This document shows positions 32,311-44,558 of a stretch of 50,958 bases of DNA, in pieces. Both the position numbers and the translations under genes were made by a program. Source of the stretch: Mucidula mucida (taxonomy: Eukaryota > Basidiomycota > Agaricomycetes > Agaricales > Physalacriaceae); contig JADNYV010000249.1 in the NCBI GenBank assembly GCA_015501055.1, forward strand, positions 1-50,958, given 5' to 3'. The notes under the pieces were generated by a model, which saw only the letters and a list, made by a program, of their open reading frames with translations, was not told the DNA's origin and searched no databases. Numbering within the stretch: position 1 is the stretch's first letter; each line of letters opens with the position of its first letter.

Positions 32311-34131
32311 CTACGAGTAACCATATGTTAGCTCAGAAAACACCTTGTAGTCAGCGCACTTACAAGGAAGCCAAGTTGGAGTGTGTCCGACATTAAGCCT
32401 TTAAACCCAGCTTTAAGCGGAGCTTATTCTAAAATGCCGGCCGCGGCATGTATTTTACTTTGGTGCCCTAGATATCACCGAATATCTTCCCAAGGATACC
32501 TGTCTCAACGTCTGGCTGATGTTTGTCGCATATGTGTCATGGTAAAGCCTTACCTGTCCTCATAGCTTGACAAGTAAGTGGTCTTCTCAAAGTTTCACAG
32601 TGCTTGCCTGGTACCGCCGGTCATTGTGCGTTGTTCTAAGCATTTGTTCAGCGGTGGTTTGTGATCTGAGGACAAATCTCTAAAAGGCGATTGCAGCGTA
32701 TTATTTGGCGTGATCATAAGATGCGCCCTCAGACAAGAGCGGCAAAGCATAGATACGAATGTCGACTGCAGTGCCGTACTTGTATGTACATCGCATCGGC
32801 CCGACATGTTCATGCGATTGAAACCAGTGTGAACGGGTATCAATACTGCCCTATATATATATCTTCATGAGGCAATGAAGCTGTACCTGCCAGGTCAACG
32901 CTCCCGGAGATACAATCCTGATTCCTGTAATCTGAGAAGGAATTTACACGGCGTCACGGCCCGCTCATGATTAAGAGAAAGGACACTCGCAATACCGGGC
33001 GTCAGATCGAGATGAGTAGTCACAATGAGTGGCGGGAAATGCAAAGCTTGAAGCGCCGATAGATTTCCGTTCATTATTGGCCAAAGGAGAGATAGTACGC
33101 GGTGTCTATAGCTAACAAGAGACGACGAGATAGTCACCACTACTTACACTATCAAGGCGTCATCTTAACAACTCGGTACGCGGATCAGCCACCCTTCAAT
33201 TGGATATGCATTGATAATCTCCGCGATGGGGGAGGATAACCCACGTTGTGATTATCATTGCTAGTGAAGTAACGGGTGAGCTTCCTGATCTGAATCTCTG
33301 GTAGCTCTTGTACTGCGCTTTCTTTCTTAATTCTCGGAATGTACGTCGAGGTCATCGTTGATATATGAGGCTGATCGATAGCTCAGTCTGCAATCTTTCA
33401 TACCAGGAATGTTCACTGGTATCATAATATGTCGCGGCCACCTCTTTTCATCTGTATCTAGGCAGTTAGACACATGGTCCGAGTCTAAAATATGATGATC
33501 AGAGTCTAGGGCTCACCACTTACCAGTATACGCGTCCGTCCAGTGGCAGGACCACACACGTCCGACGGAGTTCCAGGTAAGTGTATCTGCGGACGTGTAA
33601 TGCGGTACTATGTAAAACAGTATACCCACATCCGCGGCTACAAGAGCATCAGTGATGGAAGTGCTCTTAGAGGAGGGCCCGCTTACTAAAAGATAGTACT
33701 ACAGCCCTTCTTGCAGAGGGTAGGACTTCCTCCGCGATGTCCCCCTGCATCGGAAGAGGATTGGGTTGCGTATTGAGAAGGGATGCGATGAAGAAGATAG
33801 AGCGCAGATGACAGTTCTTGCGGCATAGAAGGCTGCATCAGAGCAAGTAGAACGCTTGATATCAGATATCATATGATATGCGGTTGAACACGCGACATCT
33901 CCATTATTTGTTCAAGGCTAAACGACTCGGTGTTCCTAGCGCACTTTGATCTTAGGAGACGAACTGCTTGACGACGGCTGCATAAAATCTTACATATGGG
34001 GAACACGCCAGGTAGCATGTTGGTGTCCTGACTCTATGTGGCCTCTAAATGGTTCTCAACAAACAGGAAAAAGAGGATTTCATTCATTAGAATGTAGACG
34101 TATTGATTGCTTTGTGTGAAAAATGCCTTAA
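32311..34131. other. Intergenic, nothing coding recognised
   Basis: AT-rich region of 1.8 kb with only short scattered frames. It contains a 14-bp perfect palindrome ATATCATATGATAT at 33866-33879, which is probably chance in this composition. Confidence 0.5.
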
Positions 34132-34213
34132 TCCCTCTTAGCTCAGCGGTAGAGCGCGTCACTAGTATCGGCGGGCTATGACGAGGTCAGTCGTTCAAGT
34201 CGGCTAGAGGGAA
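34132..34213 (+). tRNA. tRNA-Thr (AGT) with 10-nt intron
   Basis: The acceptor stem TCCCTCT pairs with AGAGGGA, the D arm is GCTC/GAGC, the anticodon stem CGTCA/TGACG encloses a 17-nt loop, and the T arm AGTCG/CGGCT encloses TTCAAGT. Splitting the loop at the standard 37/38 site gives the 7-nt loop CTAGTAA with anticodon AGT and a 10-nt intron, TCGGCGGGCT. A and B box promoter sequences (TAGCTCAGCGGT and GTTCAAGTC) are good. A T6 terminator follows. Confidence 0.85.
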
Positions 34214-34234
34214 TCAAATGATTGATACATCAAC

Positions 34235-34240
34235 TTTTTT
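34235..34240 (+). terminator. Pol III terminator of tRNA-Thr
   Basis: T6 run 21 bp after the tRNA end. Confidence 0.7.
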
Positions 34241-34498
34241 AGGCCTCAAGTTGCCGCATTCAATTCGTTGACTAACTCGCCACAATAAATGGCGAAACAT
34301 GTTACATGTGAATGCCATCTCTAACGACTCCTGATGCGGATCAACCTCACGTGCACGAGATCAAGATTTCTGCTCGCCCACCGCAACTCGAAGTCAACAC
34401 GGACCTGTGTAACCATCAATGATGTCGGACCCAACGGACCCCTACTCATTCAAAGCGCCCATGTGAAGAGCCCAGTTTCACGTATCAGTCTATGAGGA

Positions 34499-35016
34499 TC
34501 ACTTCAGTACCTCGACGACGATCAATAAACTTCGAATACTAACCCACATGTCAAAGATCTTCTTTTTCTTCCCGCCAGAGCCAGGATCTACCGCCCTCAT
34601 GACACACGTCGACTCCCCCGATGTCGTGACCACAATGAATGACACGACCTTGAGCGTAGCGTCATAGTCGATATAGCAGGTATAGTCCTCCTGCCAGTGA
34701 TGTCGACTCGATTTCCACGTCCACTTGACGCTCGCCGCAATAACGACGCGGCCCGTCGAGTCGCCGACGTGGATCGCGTGCTGCATCATGCACGAGCGTT
34801 CGTAATGCGTCGAGAGGAGATCAAAATAGGATCGCACGGCGTTGAGGCCGGTGAAGCGATATGAATTGGGGTTCTGGCACGTCGACCAGGCATGTTGCAG
34901 GACAACGTCGCTGCTATGCGAGAATGGGATAGAAGGCGGGAGGAGGACGCGTTGTTGGCGATGTCGAAGATCAACTTCTCGGCTGCGAGAGTGAGCTGTG
35001 CTGCGGAGGGTGCCAT
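34499..35016 (-). CDS. NTF2/SnoaL-like domain protein
   Basis: The ATG at 35016 opens MAPSAAQLTLAAEKLIFDIANN; the frame then has to move to reach YFDLLSTHYERS, ASVKWTWKSS, DYTCYIDYD and STCVMRAVD, which form a continuous alpha+beta cone-like pattern of about 120 residues. A 35-nt intron (34948-34914, GT...TAG) joins the two parts in exact phase, giving 160 residues; a frameshift is the alternative, as 35 nt is very short. The family is a guess from length and strand pattern (WxW on the central strands, polar helix at the front). Such folds bind small hydrophobic ligands or serve as cyclases. No neighbours support a pathway. Confidence 0.5.
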
Positions 35017-38000
35017 TTGGGTAGTTGCTGTATCGTACTATCAATATGAATCGGCGCAGAGTCATTTATAGAGATTCCACGACCCGCAAGGACTGCGTAA
35101 TGTCCCCGAACCGGTGCTTGTTTGGAACCCGTAGGAAGGAGCGTTGGGTTAGTACTCTGTTACCGTCATGATTCGTGGGTCCTTCGTGCTCAGTGCCAAT
35201 CAGGGCCGCTTCACCACCTTTAAATAGTTACTTCACTCGGGGACAAACAAGGTTGGACAGGATGTCTGTCCATCACTGCAGCATTCCGGCGGTTTCAAGT
35301 CGCGGGCAGCGAGGAGGGTCAGAGGCGTTTGCCGGCTAGTGGACACCACGATGAACCTGGCGTGACATGAAAAGAATACATGGGGCAGTGCGTACATACG
35401 ACGAAGCTGCTGTTTTCAGCGGCCCTGGTTAGATGAGTTTAGATGCACAGCGACAAGTACGCGAAGAAAGTCAAAACGTACAGGCACCAGATGGAGGTCC
35501 TTTACGACACGGTAGATCCATGTGTTGAAATGAGATGTGTATCAGGACGAGAAACTCACGTCTGTCAGAGAGATACACAGGTGTAGAGAGCCATTGTCAG
35601 GTAGATCTCCGCATGATCAATGACCAACCTGGGGTTTTGAAGGATCCGCTGTATGGGACTTACGCTCCCTCGACAGGATCAGTAAGGTATCTTGACATTT
35701 AAAAATAGATTCTGGCAGGCAAGCAAAAATAGAGCACACTATGGGGTGATGAGTGATATCAGCGTCCCCGAGGCTTCGCGGAGGGTTGTTCGTGCCCGGT
35801 CGTTCGTGTCCGGATGTTCGCGTCGTCCGAGGTCGATACATGTCACCTTTTTTCTTGCAGACCATCCAGAATGATATGTGTCGACAACCTCATCGGAGCA
35901 GGGAGGGATATCCCATGTGATGTTCTCTTTTCAGTCGCGTGATAGTTCTAACTTGCATGGTATCATTTGTCTCCGGTATTGAACAGCTCCTACAAGGAAC
36001 AACAGTGAAAATAGACTACGAACTAAACGGGAGTTCACCTGTTCCGGGAACCAGAGCTGATAATCTGATGGGCAATGGGCATGAGATACAGTCTGAAAAA
36101 AAATACTGCGTTTACGGCAATAGCCCGTTTCGCAAACGGGTACAGTACGTCCCTTCTCAAAGTGACTGGATCCTGTTCGTTACTCGAATGATCGCTTTCA
36201 ATAGGACGCACCGCGCTTGAGGTTCTGAAACGAGGTAATCGGGCGCCACTATGGGACAGGCTACCGTAACAAGTTAGTAGCGCGCATAAACGGCTACACA
36301 TACAGTGCGATGGTCCCGAACTTTTGAGAATTGACCGCAGGTACAGGAGGAGAGGCGCGACGGCGTCGGACGATAAGTTGCTTCCCGAACAGCCTGCTCA
36401 GCGACCTGCTAAAAAGCGTGACGAGTCAACGGTGCCTCAGCGAACGCCGAAGAGTAAGATGTGAATCGGGCGGCACCGATTGCGCAGAGACATCGTTACA
36501 TCACGAACCGCCGATCGATGATCCGTTAGGTACGCCAAGACCGACGTTGAACTTAGATTCGAACTTTGTAATAAGGACTTTCACAAGTTGCCGTAAATCA
36601 ATAGCGGTGATGCGATCTTCGCACTGCGTAGCTCCGACGACGACTTGCCTGTGTAAGGAGACGCGTTAACGTGAGTTCCAAAGATAAGGGTTGAGTCGTT
36701 CAGCGTTAACGGTTAACCTGCAGACACGTCACACAAGAAAGCCAATCAGCATCCAAAGTACATCATCGTCGCAAGGTAGGAACTTAACATCGGCTCATTC
36801 TTGTTACTGTTAGAGTACCAGTCCACGCGCCTTCATTGGCAATGAGAGGCACAGCCAGGAGCCTTTCCACCGCCGATCCAAATGTTTCCGCGGGCCGAAA
36901 ACAGATGACACCTTTACGAGACTGAAAAACGCCTTCTTCCGCCTCCCTTTACTACAGTCTTCCCCAAATGACGGTCTGCGGCAGTACTCCGTGCAGCCGA
37001 CTTTACGCGTCATCTTGTTTTTCGAAAACGTGGATTTCTTCTTTTGTTGGCCCCGGGGAATCCTGAAATACCTAATGTCTGATTACCGATACGCTCAGAC
37101 CCTACGACTGCGTTGATGCTCCTTTGAAAGCTCGGGCTTGGACTAGCTGGTCTCGACTCTCTGCCGTGAGGTTTGAGACGCAGTCTCTCCCTCTTGGGAG
37201 TCCATGTAACCTGCCAGACAGGCATCAGCTATGTACACTCGGAGTCGGACGTAGGTTACTCATACCATCACGGGGAGCCCGTATTTTTGGAGCCAAAGCC
37301 AAAGCGCGCTTTCGTGCTCCGATGCACTGGCGTAGACGTAGGAATACAGGACACGTTGAAGAAGCACACTATACCGCGCTATCAATATGGACGTCTATCT
37401 TTGCATCCCCGAGGAGGACACTGATAGACAATGACGAACACGGCCACGATACCCGAACCCCCGCGAGGAGGAAGGAAGGTACCTTACTCTGAGGCTATAT
37501 CTGTCGGCTCGGCCATAGAGAATATGAAATACAAAGTTACGAGCAGTCGGCATACCGCCTTTAGAAGGACAAGTTCGCGATTGCATATATGCCCATAACA
37601 AAGTCCCGTACTTTGAAGTTTAAACCTAGGCGAATGCAAATAGCATACATTTCCGCAGATGTGGAATACAAGTAAACTTTTTTCGTTGATACAGTGAAAG
37701 GAGACTGGAAAGAACTCACAGGGTGTACTAAATCGTGCTGATCTCCTCTGCAAGCAACACGAAAACAAAACAACATCAGTCTGTGATTAGAGGCAAACCT
37801 GGAACAGTGGAACTTCAAAAGACTACAATCGCAATGTCCTATCTCTCGCATACATCTGAAAAGCAAACACCCGCCGGATACGACATCGCTATCACATATC
37901 AAGGCAGTTTTACCCTTAGTTTCTAGTGCGCCACACTTTGATCGGGTGTCGCCATTCCACTGCTGGCCATCAGATCCATTACGTACACGTACATATCTAG

Positions 38001-38232
38001 CCACTCACACGTCCGTCTTGCACTTGCAGGTACGACACCATGGGGCTGTACAAGCAGTCACACCAGAATCAGAACGGGTATACCATTAGATTACCCAACG
38101 TAGCATACTATACACAAGGAGCAATTTCGCCTTCTCGTGAATCGTCTTCGTAGAGACGAATATACGCCTCCCAATGTGACCGCCGTCCTTTCCTACTACC
38201 TACGCTCACCTCGCGCACTGTATCCTCGCTCC
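35017..38232. other. 3.2-kb stretch without recognisable genes
   Basis: Many short frames lie on both strands, the longest 147 codons at 37561-38004 (-), but none shows a domain, a coherent splice chain or protein-like composition. Composition is mixed, without obvious LTRs, TIRs or tandem repeats. It may be old decayed repeat DNA. Confidence 0.5.
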
Positions 38233-40506
38233 TCATTTAGGTGTATCGCCCGTAACAGTCTCCCATGCCGGCCCAGACGGGATGTCGAACTGTGCGTGAC
38301 AATCGTACTCCCAATCCACCGCGTCGATAAGCTCCTTCTGTGAGGCTACAAACTTCTCAACCGGACACATTCCATCCTTCTGGTCGGGGCAGCCCTTGAT
38401 ACCAGTGAGCGGAACGACGCCATCGTTGATGATAATGCGGATCTGAGGACCAGGAGTAGAGGTGCATTCCAACACTAGGTGAACGGCGGAGTTAGTAGAG
38501 CAACAGACGGGGAGGACTAACGTACGTTGGAATTGGATGTTAGTAGCAAATGGTGCGAGCTCTGAGACCTTGAACGGCCTGCTAGCGGGTATGTGATCGT
38601 ACGGCAGAGGACCCCCAGCAGCGAGTGTCGTTAGATTGAGCGCCGTAATGACTGTCAGGGAATGTCGTCAGCCCATTCCCCGCCGCGCCCATCAATGGTG
38701 ACTCACTGTTCAAGACCACGACCTCATGCGTCGCGTCGACGTACAAGCTGTCTCCGAAGGGGAATGTTGTGGGGTCGTCGTCTAGCGTTGCATTCGTGGA
38801 GAACCTATGTTCCTTGATGCGCTCTTGCGTCAGGCGTGCGATGAGCTCCTGCACGTAGCCCACCCCCTGCACGCGGGCGACGGGGGACCCAAACGCCGAG
38901 TTGTACCAGAAACTTAGATCTAGGCTATGCACAAAACGTCAGCGCTGTGGCCAGAATAGGAAATAAAAGACTTACGCGTAGTCAAAACCGTCCCATTCCT
39001 CTTCCGTGAATAAGCGGCAAAATTTTGAGTACCCCAAGGCGACGGTCTTGAGCAACTCTGGTTAGCCACATTTCCAAGCTCTGGAAATAAACTGACCTCG
39101 TATGCACACATCTGTTGGAGCACGTAAATGTCTTCGATAGTGAGATCGTAACCTTTGAGCTGAGGTTTGAGGCGTGCCAAGGCGTCCTTCAAGTAATAGC
39201 AGCCCAATGCTCGACATACCACTTGCCGCGGTCGCTCACTGGAGCTTCTGAGCTTAGGGCAGCTGTAGATCAATCAGAATCGGAGATAACAGACGATTTT
39301 AGATTACTAACGTTTTGTATGGGGCTAGTGTGTTGTTGTACCCGCTTGCCTCGATGGTGATACTCTGTTGATACTGATCTTGGAAAGGGTAGCCGAAGAA
39401 GCCAATAGCAAAATTCATCGCCGAGTTCAGCATGCGGTCTTGAGATTCTGTACGGAATACAGGGAGGCGGCTGGCTTCGGTGAAATTCTTGAGAGGAAAC
39501 CGTATTTGAGGCGCATTGATATCCAAGGTCGTCTGTTTGAAGATATAGTTAGGGCGGGGAGCGGTAGAAATGAGATGCATACAAAGTTGTTGTCTGCCGA
39601 ACGGCGTTAGAACTAGAGATCGTCAATAAACGGGGATGAGTAGTTATGAGGTCACGCTACCTTCTTCGCCCAGCTTGTACGTCCTGGAGCACGGTTCAGA
39701 GGTACGGCAAGAGGTGACATACGCGTAACGTACCATTCGTTAAGGAACTCCAGGTCGCCCGAAGCGGTCAAGTCTCCTGCAACAGCGTTAAGCCTCGAGG
39801 AGAAATTTGCCGGTCCGCCATAGGAAGCTAAACAGGGAAGGTGAGTGATAATCGGGGAACATGCAGGTAACACACCCCAGGCCGTTGGATAACGCGCTCC
39901 ATGTCTATGCAAGAAATGGAGGCCAGTAATCCGACATGTCTCCGGAGGCTCCGGTCCTGAATCCAATCCAAAGGCCTTCCTGTCAACGCTGTACCAGGGC
40001 GAAAGGTTGCCCCATTTCTTGAACAAGTCAAATTTGTTGGATTTCTCAGACCCGACGAGGACAGCAGCTCCGGTGTGCATAGGGTAGGACGGAGCGGTGG
40101 CGATCAACGCAGGCTCCGCTCCGGTCGGGGTCCCACCGCCATAGCCAACGTTGGTGGGGAAGAGGGATGGAAAGGCATTCGTCGGCTTTGTCGGAGGAAA
40201 GATGTCGCGCGTTGTTGAGCCGACATAGGGCGGCGCCAAGGCTACCACGTCGCTGGCAGAATCGGAGAAGCAGGTCGTCCCGCATATGGCATACTGCGCC
40301 ACGAAGCAGCCGATAGTACCCGCCAGGAATGCTATAGCCAGGTGTATCATCGTAAAATGCGCCTGGCTGCACGATGTCTGACTCGACGTCGAAATGGGCG
40401 GGTTCCTATCCAGGTCGTCCTCAGCTTTCACGTGCATCGGAAGGAGGGTCTGCCTCTCCGCGTCATTGCCGTCGCGGCCATCGTTGAAACCTCGGGCAAC
40501 GTCCAT
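38233..40506 (-). CDS. Membrane-anchored histidine acid phosphatase (phytase type)
   Basis: A HAP-family phosphatase of phytase/MINPP type, hydrolysing phosphomonoesters such as inositol polyphosphates. ATG 40506 begins a cytosolic stretch of about 45 residues and one membrane helix (HLAIAFLAGTIGCFVAQYAIC), then a Pro/Thr-rich stalk and the catalytic domain with FLHRHGARYPT (nucleophile His), FRTESQDRMLNSAMNF, and YVDATHEVVVL in the place of the HD/HAE proton-donor motif. Several short introns interrupt it and all main blocks are present, so I take it as functional. A single N-terminal helix with no signal-peptidase site suggests a type II membrane protein facing outward, unlike the secreted fungal phytases. 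The frame opens further upstream without ATG. Confidence 0.8.
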
Positions 40507-40609
40507 CGTCGACGTCGTGGTGGTACCGGTGAAGACGTCTCTCCCCACGTGAGAGATAACGTCAAGCAGATGTGTAATGTCGTAATGGGCAGCCTATTTC
40601 CGTTAACAA

Positions 40610-40689
40610 GTCGGTATCGATTAGGGGTTAAATCACCTCGTTGTGGCAATGACTCCGAGGAGCCACTGGTTCGATTCCAGTTACCGACA
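40610..40689 (+). tRNA. tRNA-His (GTG) with 8-nt intron
   Basis: The acceptor GTCGGTA pairs with TACCGAC, the D stem is GATT/AATC, the anticodon stem CCTCG/CGAGG encloses a 15-nt loop, and the T arm ACTGG/CCAGT encloses TTCGATT. Cutting at 37/38 leaves TTGTGGC with anticodon GTG and an 8-nt intron, CAATGACT. The discriminator is A, as usual for eukaryotic tRNA-His. A T8 terminator follows. It lies 104 bp from the phytase start, transcribed divergently. Confidence 0.85.
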
Positions 40690-40708
40690 ATGCAGCAGAA
40701 CCTCGAAA

Positions 40709-40716
40709 TTTTTTTT
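40709..40716 (+). terminator. Pol III terminator of tRNA-His
   Basis: T8 run 19 bp after the tRNA end. Confidence 0.75.
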
Positions 40717-41021
40717 GGGCAGAATTCATATTATCGTTGCCACATGCGTAATACGTACATACTTTATACTTCATGCCACCTCAACATCCCACAGTATCCA
40801 GAATTACTACAAAGTTGGCGTTCTCAAAACAAGAGGGGCCTCGCGTCTCATACAGACATTGTCGGGATCTCTCCCAGTCTCAACTTCGCGGCACCAAAAG
40901 GAACAAGAGTAACGTTGAACGTGTCCCCAACACATGCGTTCGGGCTAGCTGGAGGATCCCCCGCTGCACTGCGCACGACATCCCACGCAATCGGACATGC
41001 GACCGCTACATATATCGTTAC

Positions 41022-43540
41022 TCAATTATCAGAGACTGTCGATGGCGACGAACCTCTCATGGAAATAGGCTGCGATCCTGGAGCCCAAGTGTAATACGGC
41101 AGCTCAGTCTTTCCCGCAGACGTATCTACAATTACGATGGTGGATGGATCGATGGCGAGGGCCCAGTCGCCAGTAGGGAGCATGAGGTGGTCGACGGTGT
41201 GGTTATCAGACTAAAGAGAGAGTGAGGGCGTTGGTACGGCTAGGAAAGAGACCAATTACAGCTGTAAAGTATCCCGCTGGCGCGTCTGGGAACAATCTTT
41301 CAGCGTCTCCCAGGGCCTGGGTGCTCCTACGTACGTGTATCGCAATCAGTTCATAAGCAAGACGGATACATGCACGACGAACCTCAATCCTTCCGACGTC
41401 GTATCATTCTGCGCTAGCTCCACAGCATAGTTCAGAACCCCATATGTAACTGCGATGGCGCCATTCGTCCTAGTCTCTAGCTGCAATTCCGCACCAAGGG
41501 ACAACGCAATGGCTGTCGTTCCCTCCGTGATCTATATCAATGGCGCCTTGGTCAACCGGAAAGATGAGATTGCAGCCCCTACATACCTGAACAGCTTGGT
41601 AGCTGTCCTCATCCTTCCTAAGCGCCTGGGTTTCTCCGCCGTTCACGCTAATAGCGCTCTCCTCTGTTGCCCAACCGGGTATGCGAATTTTGAAGATGAA
41701 TGGCTGACTCGCTGTGACGGTGTACTTGAGGGTATGGTTGAACGGATACAAGGTTTCGACGAGGACTATAGAAGAACTATCAGTCGAGTGCGATCGCTGT
41801 GGTAACTTGAACATACCATCAACCTCATTACCACCAGCCAAGTACCAGAGAAATGCTCCGGCCCAGGAAGACATTGAGAAGCTCAGACCCGCCAGACGCA
41901 GTAACGAAAGAGTTCGCCCAAAACTTCGGGAATCCTTGGGGATGATTGACCGTACAGCATGGGTAGTTCCTAGTACATTCGCGTTATGTTTGTCAAGAAC
42001 GGAAAGAGGAAACTCACGGTTCAAAACCAAAGATATTCGACCTGGCACCATTATTCCCAAACGGAGGTGGATCCATCTCCTTGGACCAAATCTGGTTGAC
42101 CTGCTGGTCATACTGATGCCCCCAGTAATCGAACGTAACCGCGGAAGGAAGCGCATTGTACGCGATCTTCTCAGCACGATCTGCTATGGAGTTGTTGCCG
42201 AAGATTTGATAGATGATAGCCAACGAAAAGATCTGCTCAACCACGGTGCATGTCTCCGTGCTGAGGATCCAGGATGAGTAAGAATTCGATGGCAATGAAC
42301 CGATGCTCACCCACGAGACGGGCCTAGGCCAGCGAGATGTTCGTCTGCAGAGTACGTTCCACTGGCTCTACCATGGTAAGTGTATAAGAGTCTGATTCTT
42401 TCAAACGTGCTGTCCTTGTCGGTCTCGTCACCTGTGAACCGCCAGGCTAGCGCTTCCGATTTCAAAGCCTCTCCGTTGTTGACTCCATGGCTAGAGCGCT
42501 AAACGTGAGCACGAAACCACGTTCATAGTAAAAAAATCCAACGTACGTGTATGAAGTGAAAGTAGTGACTGCTTTCTTGGCGAACTTGTCGTCAGTGTAC
42601 CAGTCGTTCTTCCAAGAAAAGCCTGAATCGCGAACGAGCCCCATCAGCTCGACGAGCATATCCTCCTTGCCTTGCGGGTAGTAGTCGTACAGCCATTGCA
42701 GGGAGTGAACGAGCTGTTCATTGAGGTTTATAAGCGAAATGCTGCAACGTCTGAGAGAACGTTACCTCCTCCCAGCGCACGTATTGATATTCAAATTGAA
42801 ATCCCATGCTCGGCTCGCCTTCAGCATTTGCTTTCCATGTAGCATAGGCTAGATCCACGAAACGATGCATGGCCGTCACGATGCGCTCTGTCTTGGTTGG
42901 GTCGGCTTCCGCGTATTGCTGTCATTGAAATCATAAAGCATGGCCCGAGAGAAGGCTAGAAAGGACGTACGGCAAGAGCCATCAACATGAGATACCTAGG
43001 CCAAACAAGGCGCGGCACTGTAGCGCTAGCGTTGAACACCTCGGGGCCGATCCATCCATCGTCGCTGGCTTCCGCCAGCTCAAGATTATGTTCCAAGAAA
43101 GTCTGAACCTGTCCAATCAACCGAGAGTCTTCCAGCTGGAATGCCAGCGGGACGATAGCGTTGCTTTAACATTAAAAAAACAAGGTCAAGACAACTGATC
43201 AAACAGAAGACTGGCAACGTACAACCAATAGGGCGCAGCTTCGTGCATCTCGCTATACTCTAAGGAACCACCTGGACTCCATATCGAGCCTTTGACGTAT
43301 GCGGCCCAGTCCATGAGATGTCCTGGGAGCCCGTCGGCTTGCACTTTGGCGTAGTCGAGCGCCCAGCCAGAAGGTTTGACCGCGCCGAGTGGTACGCGAT
43401 CATATTTTGGTGCAAGGACTGGTAGCGCGGTTAGTTGGATGGACATCGGAGAGTAGATACATACGCGCTCCAAGACAAGATCCGCAGAGGAAGACAACGC
43501 TGAAGAAACCGAAACGACGCGTCAAAAGGAGACCAACCAT
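41022..43540 (-). CDS. Secreted GH127 beta-L-arabinofuranosidase-like enzyme
   Basis: GH127 (formerly DUF1680) enzymes remove beta-L-arabinofuranose with a Cys nucleophile held by zinc. ATG 43540 opens a signal peptide (FFSVVFLCGSCLGA) interrupted by an intron just after it. Blocks then follow across about a dozen introns: PLGAVKPSGWALDY, HEAAPYWL, GPEVFNAS, VRWEE, ETCTVVEQIFSLAI, YNALPSAVTFDYWGHQYDQQ, SNIFGFEP joined to NYPCCTVNHPQGFPKF (catalytic Cys pair), YPFNHTLKYTV, PGWATEES and a final VDTSAGKTELPYY block to the TGA at 41024. All conserved parts are there. It probably works outside the cell on plant arabinofuranosides and would complement the nearby, now damaged, GH43. Confidence 0.85.
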
Positions 43541-44385
43541 GACTCCGAGTGTATGCGTTGGGGGCCGAGAGTGAAAGCACGCGTTTTAAAGCAAAGATGC
43601 ACGCGCAGATGACCATGTCACTTGACTACATCCGCGAGTAAACAGAGTTCGACGCCGCTACGGTCCGCACCTCGGAAGCGGTATCCGGCACATGGCATGG
43701 CGGGGTTTTCCCGTGTATTACGAGCTCGAATGCTTTGCAAAGAATGATTCTCACACGAGGGTGAATGTCGATGGCGAACGGAATTGACCTGACTGTACTC
43801 TGGGCGCTTAATAGCGTACAGTAAAGGTGGAACGGTTGAGAGTGCGTGCGTACGTTCATCGTGAGAATTCCCACCCCACTCTGCCTCGCTCGTCCGAAGG
43901 CCTACAACTAAATTCGCATACCTTGAAGAGTGTTTACTGTCCAGAGCTTTACGCGCCTTGGGTGGTGTGAGCACCCTACAAGTGTAAGATGTACTCTCTA
44001 ATCAGATTGGTATTGATAGCAGTGACAACGAGCAAGTACTACTTAGTATAGGAGATAACTTGAAAAGGGAAAATATAGTTCATACACGATAGCTCTACGT
44101 CGCCTGTACGTATCACAGCAAACCAAACCATAGATATCGGAGACATATCGTAAAACCACGAGATATAAGTATCACAGAATGGAAACGAGAACATAAACCG
44201 CGACTGCACCCGCGGCACATCTAATCACCGCAAGAACCCAGTTACTTGCAGTGAACTTGTTGTAGCTCATGCCCGTCGATTGAATGCATGAAAATACGGA
44301 ATGCGCCGGGGTGTGCCCCCCGTAGCAGAAACTTTGCCAGAGTGCGGCGGGAGATCCTGAGGCAACGAGCGTAAGCACCAGAGCG
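43541..44385. other. Intergenic, nothing recognised
   Basis: Promoter side of the GH127 gene plus 3' side of the small membrane frame. Frames at 43618-43974 (-) lack domains. Confidence 0.45.
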
Positions 44386-44558
44386 CTACTGATATGGAAG
44401 AGAGATGCCACCTCCAACGATACCCGCCACACCGAATCCAAGGATGGTGAGCACGATGAAGAAGAGTCCGTGCAGCAAAACAAGCGGCACCATGAAGATC
44501 CAAGGGCCCAGGAAGACCAATGTTGCTATGACCAATGTGATGTATGGATTTCCGAGCA
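44386..44558 (-). CDS. Exon of a small membrane protein
   Basis: After an acceptor (GCTAACTG branch, TTCTTAG, exon from 44558) the frame reads LGNPYITLVIATLVFLGPW and on through MVPLVLLHG to GFGVAGIVGGG, two closely spaced hydrophobic helices broken by Pro and Gly, ending at a TAG (44388-44386). The pattern recalls hairpin-type membrane inserts. A 50-nt intron with a GTGCGA donor may lead to an exon near 44620, but I could not find a start. A second open frame follows immediately downstream (SALVLTLVASGSPAAL), so a further intron is possible. Family unknown. Confidence 0.35.

Noticed and set aside
33866..33879. Perfect palindrome ATATCATATGATAT
   Set aside because: Short and AT-only in AT-rich DNA; no partner sites or nearby gene start.
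35017..38232. Open frames of up to 147 codons
   Set aside because: No domain, no splice logic and no agreement between neighbouring frames; most likely chance.
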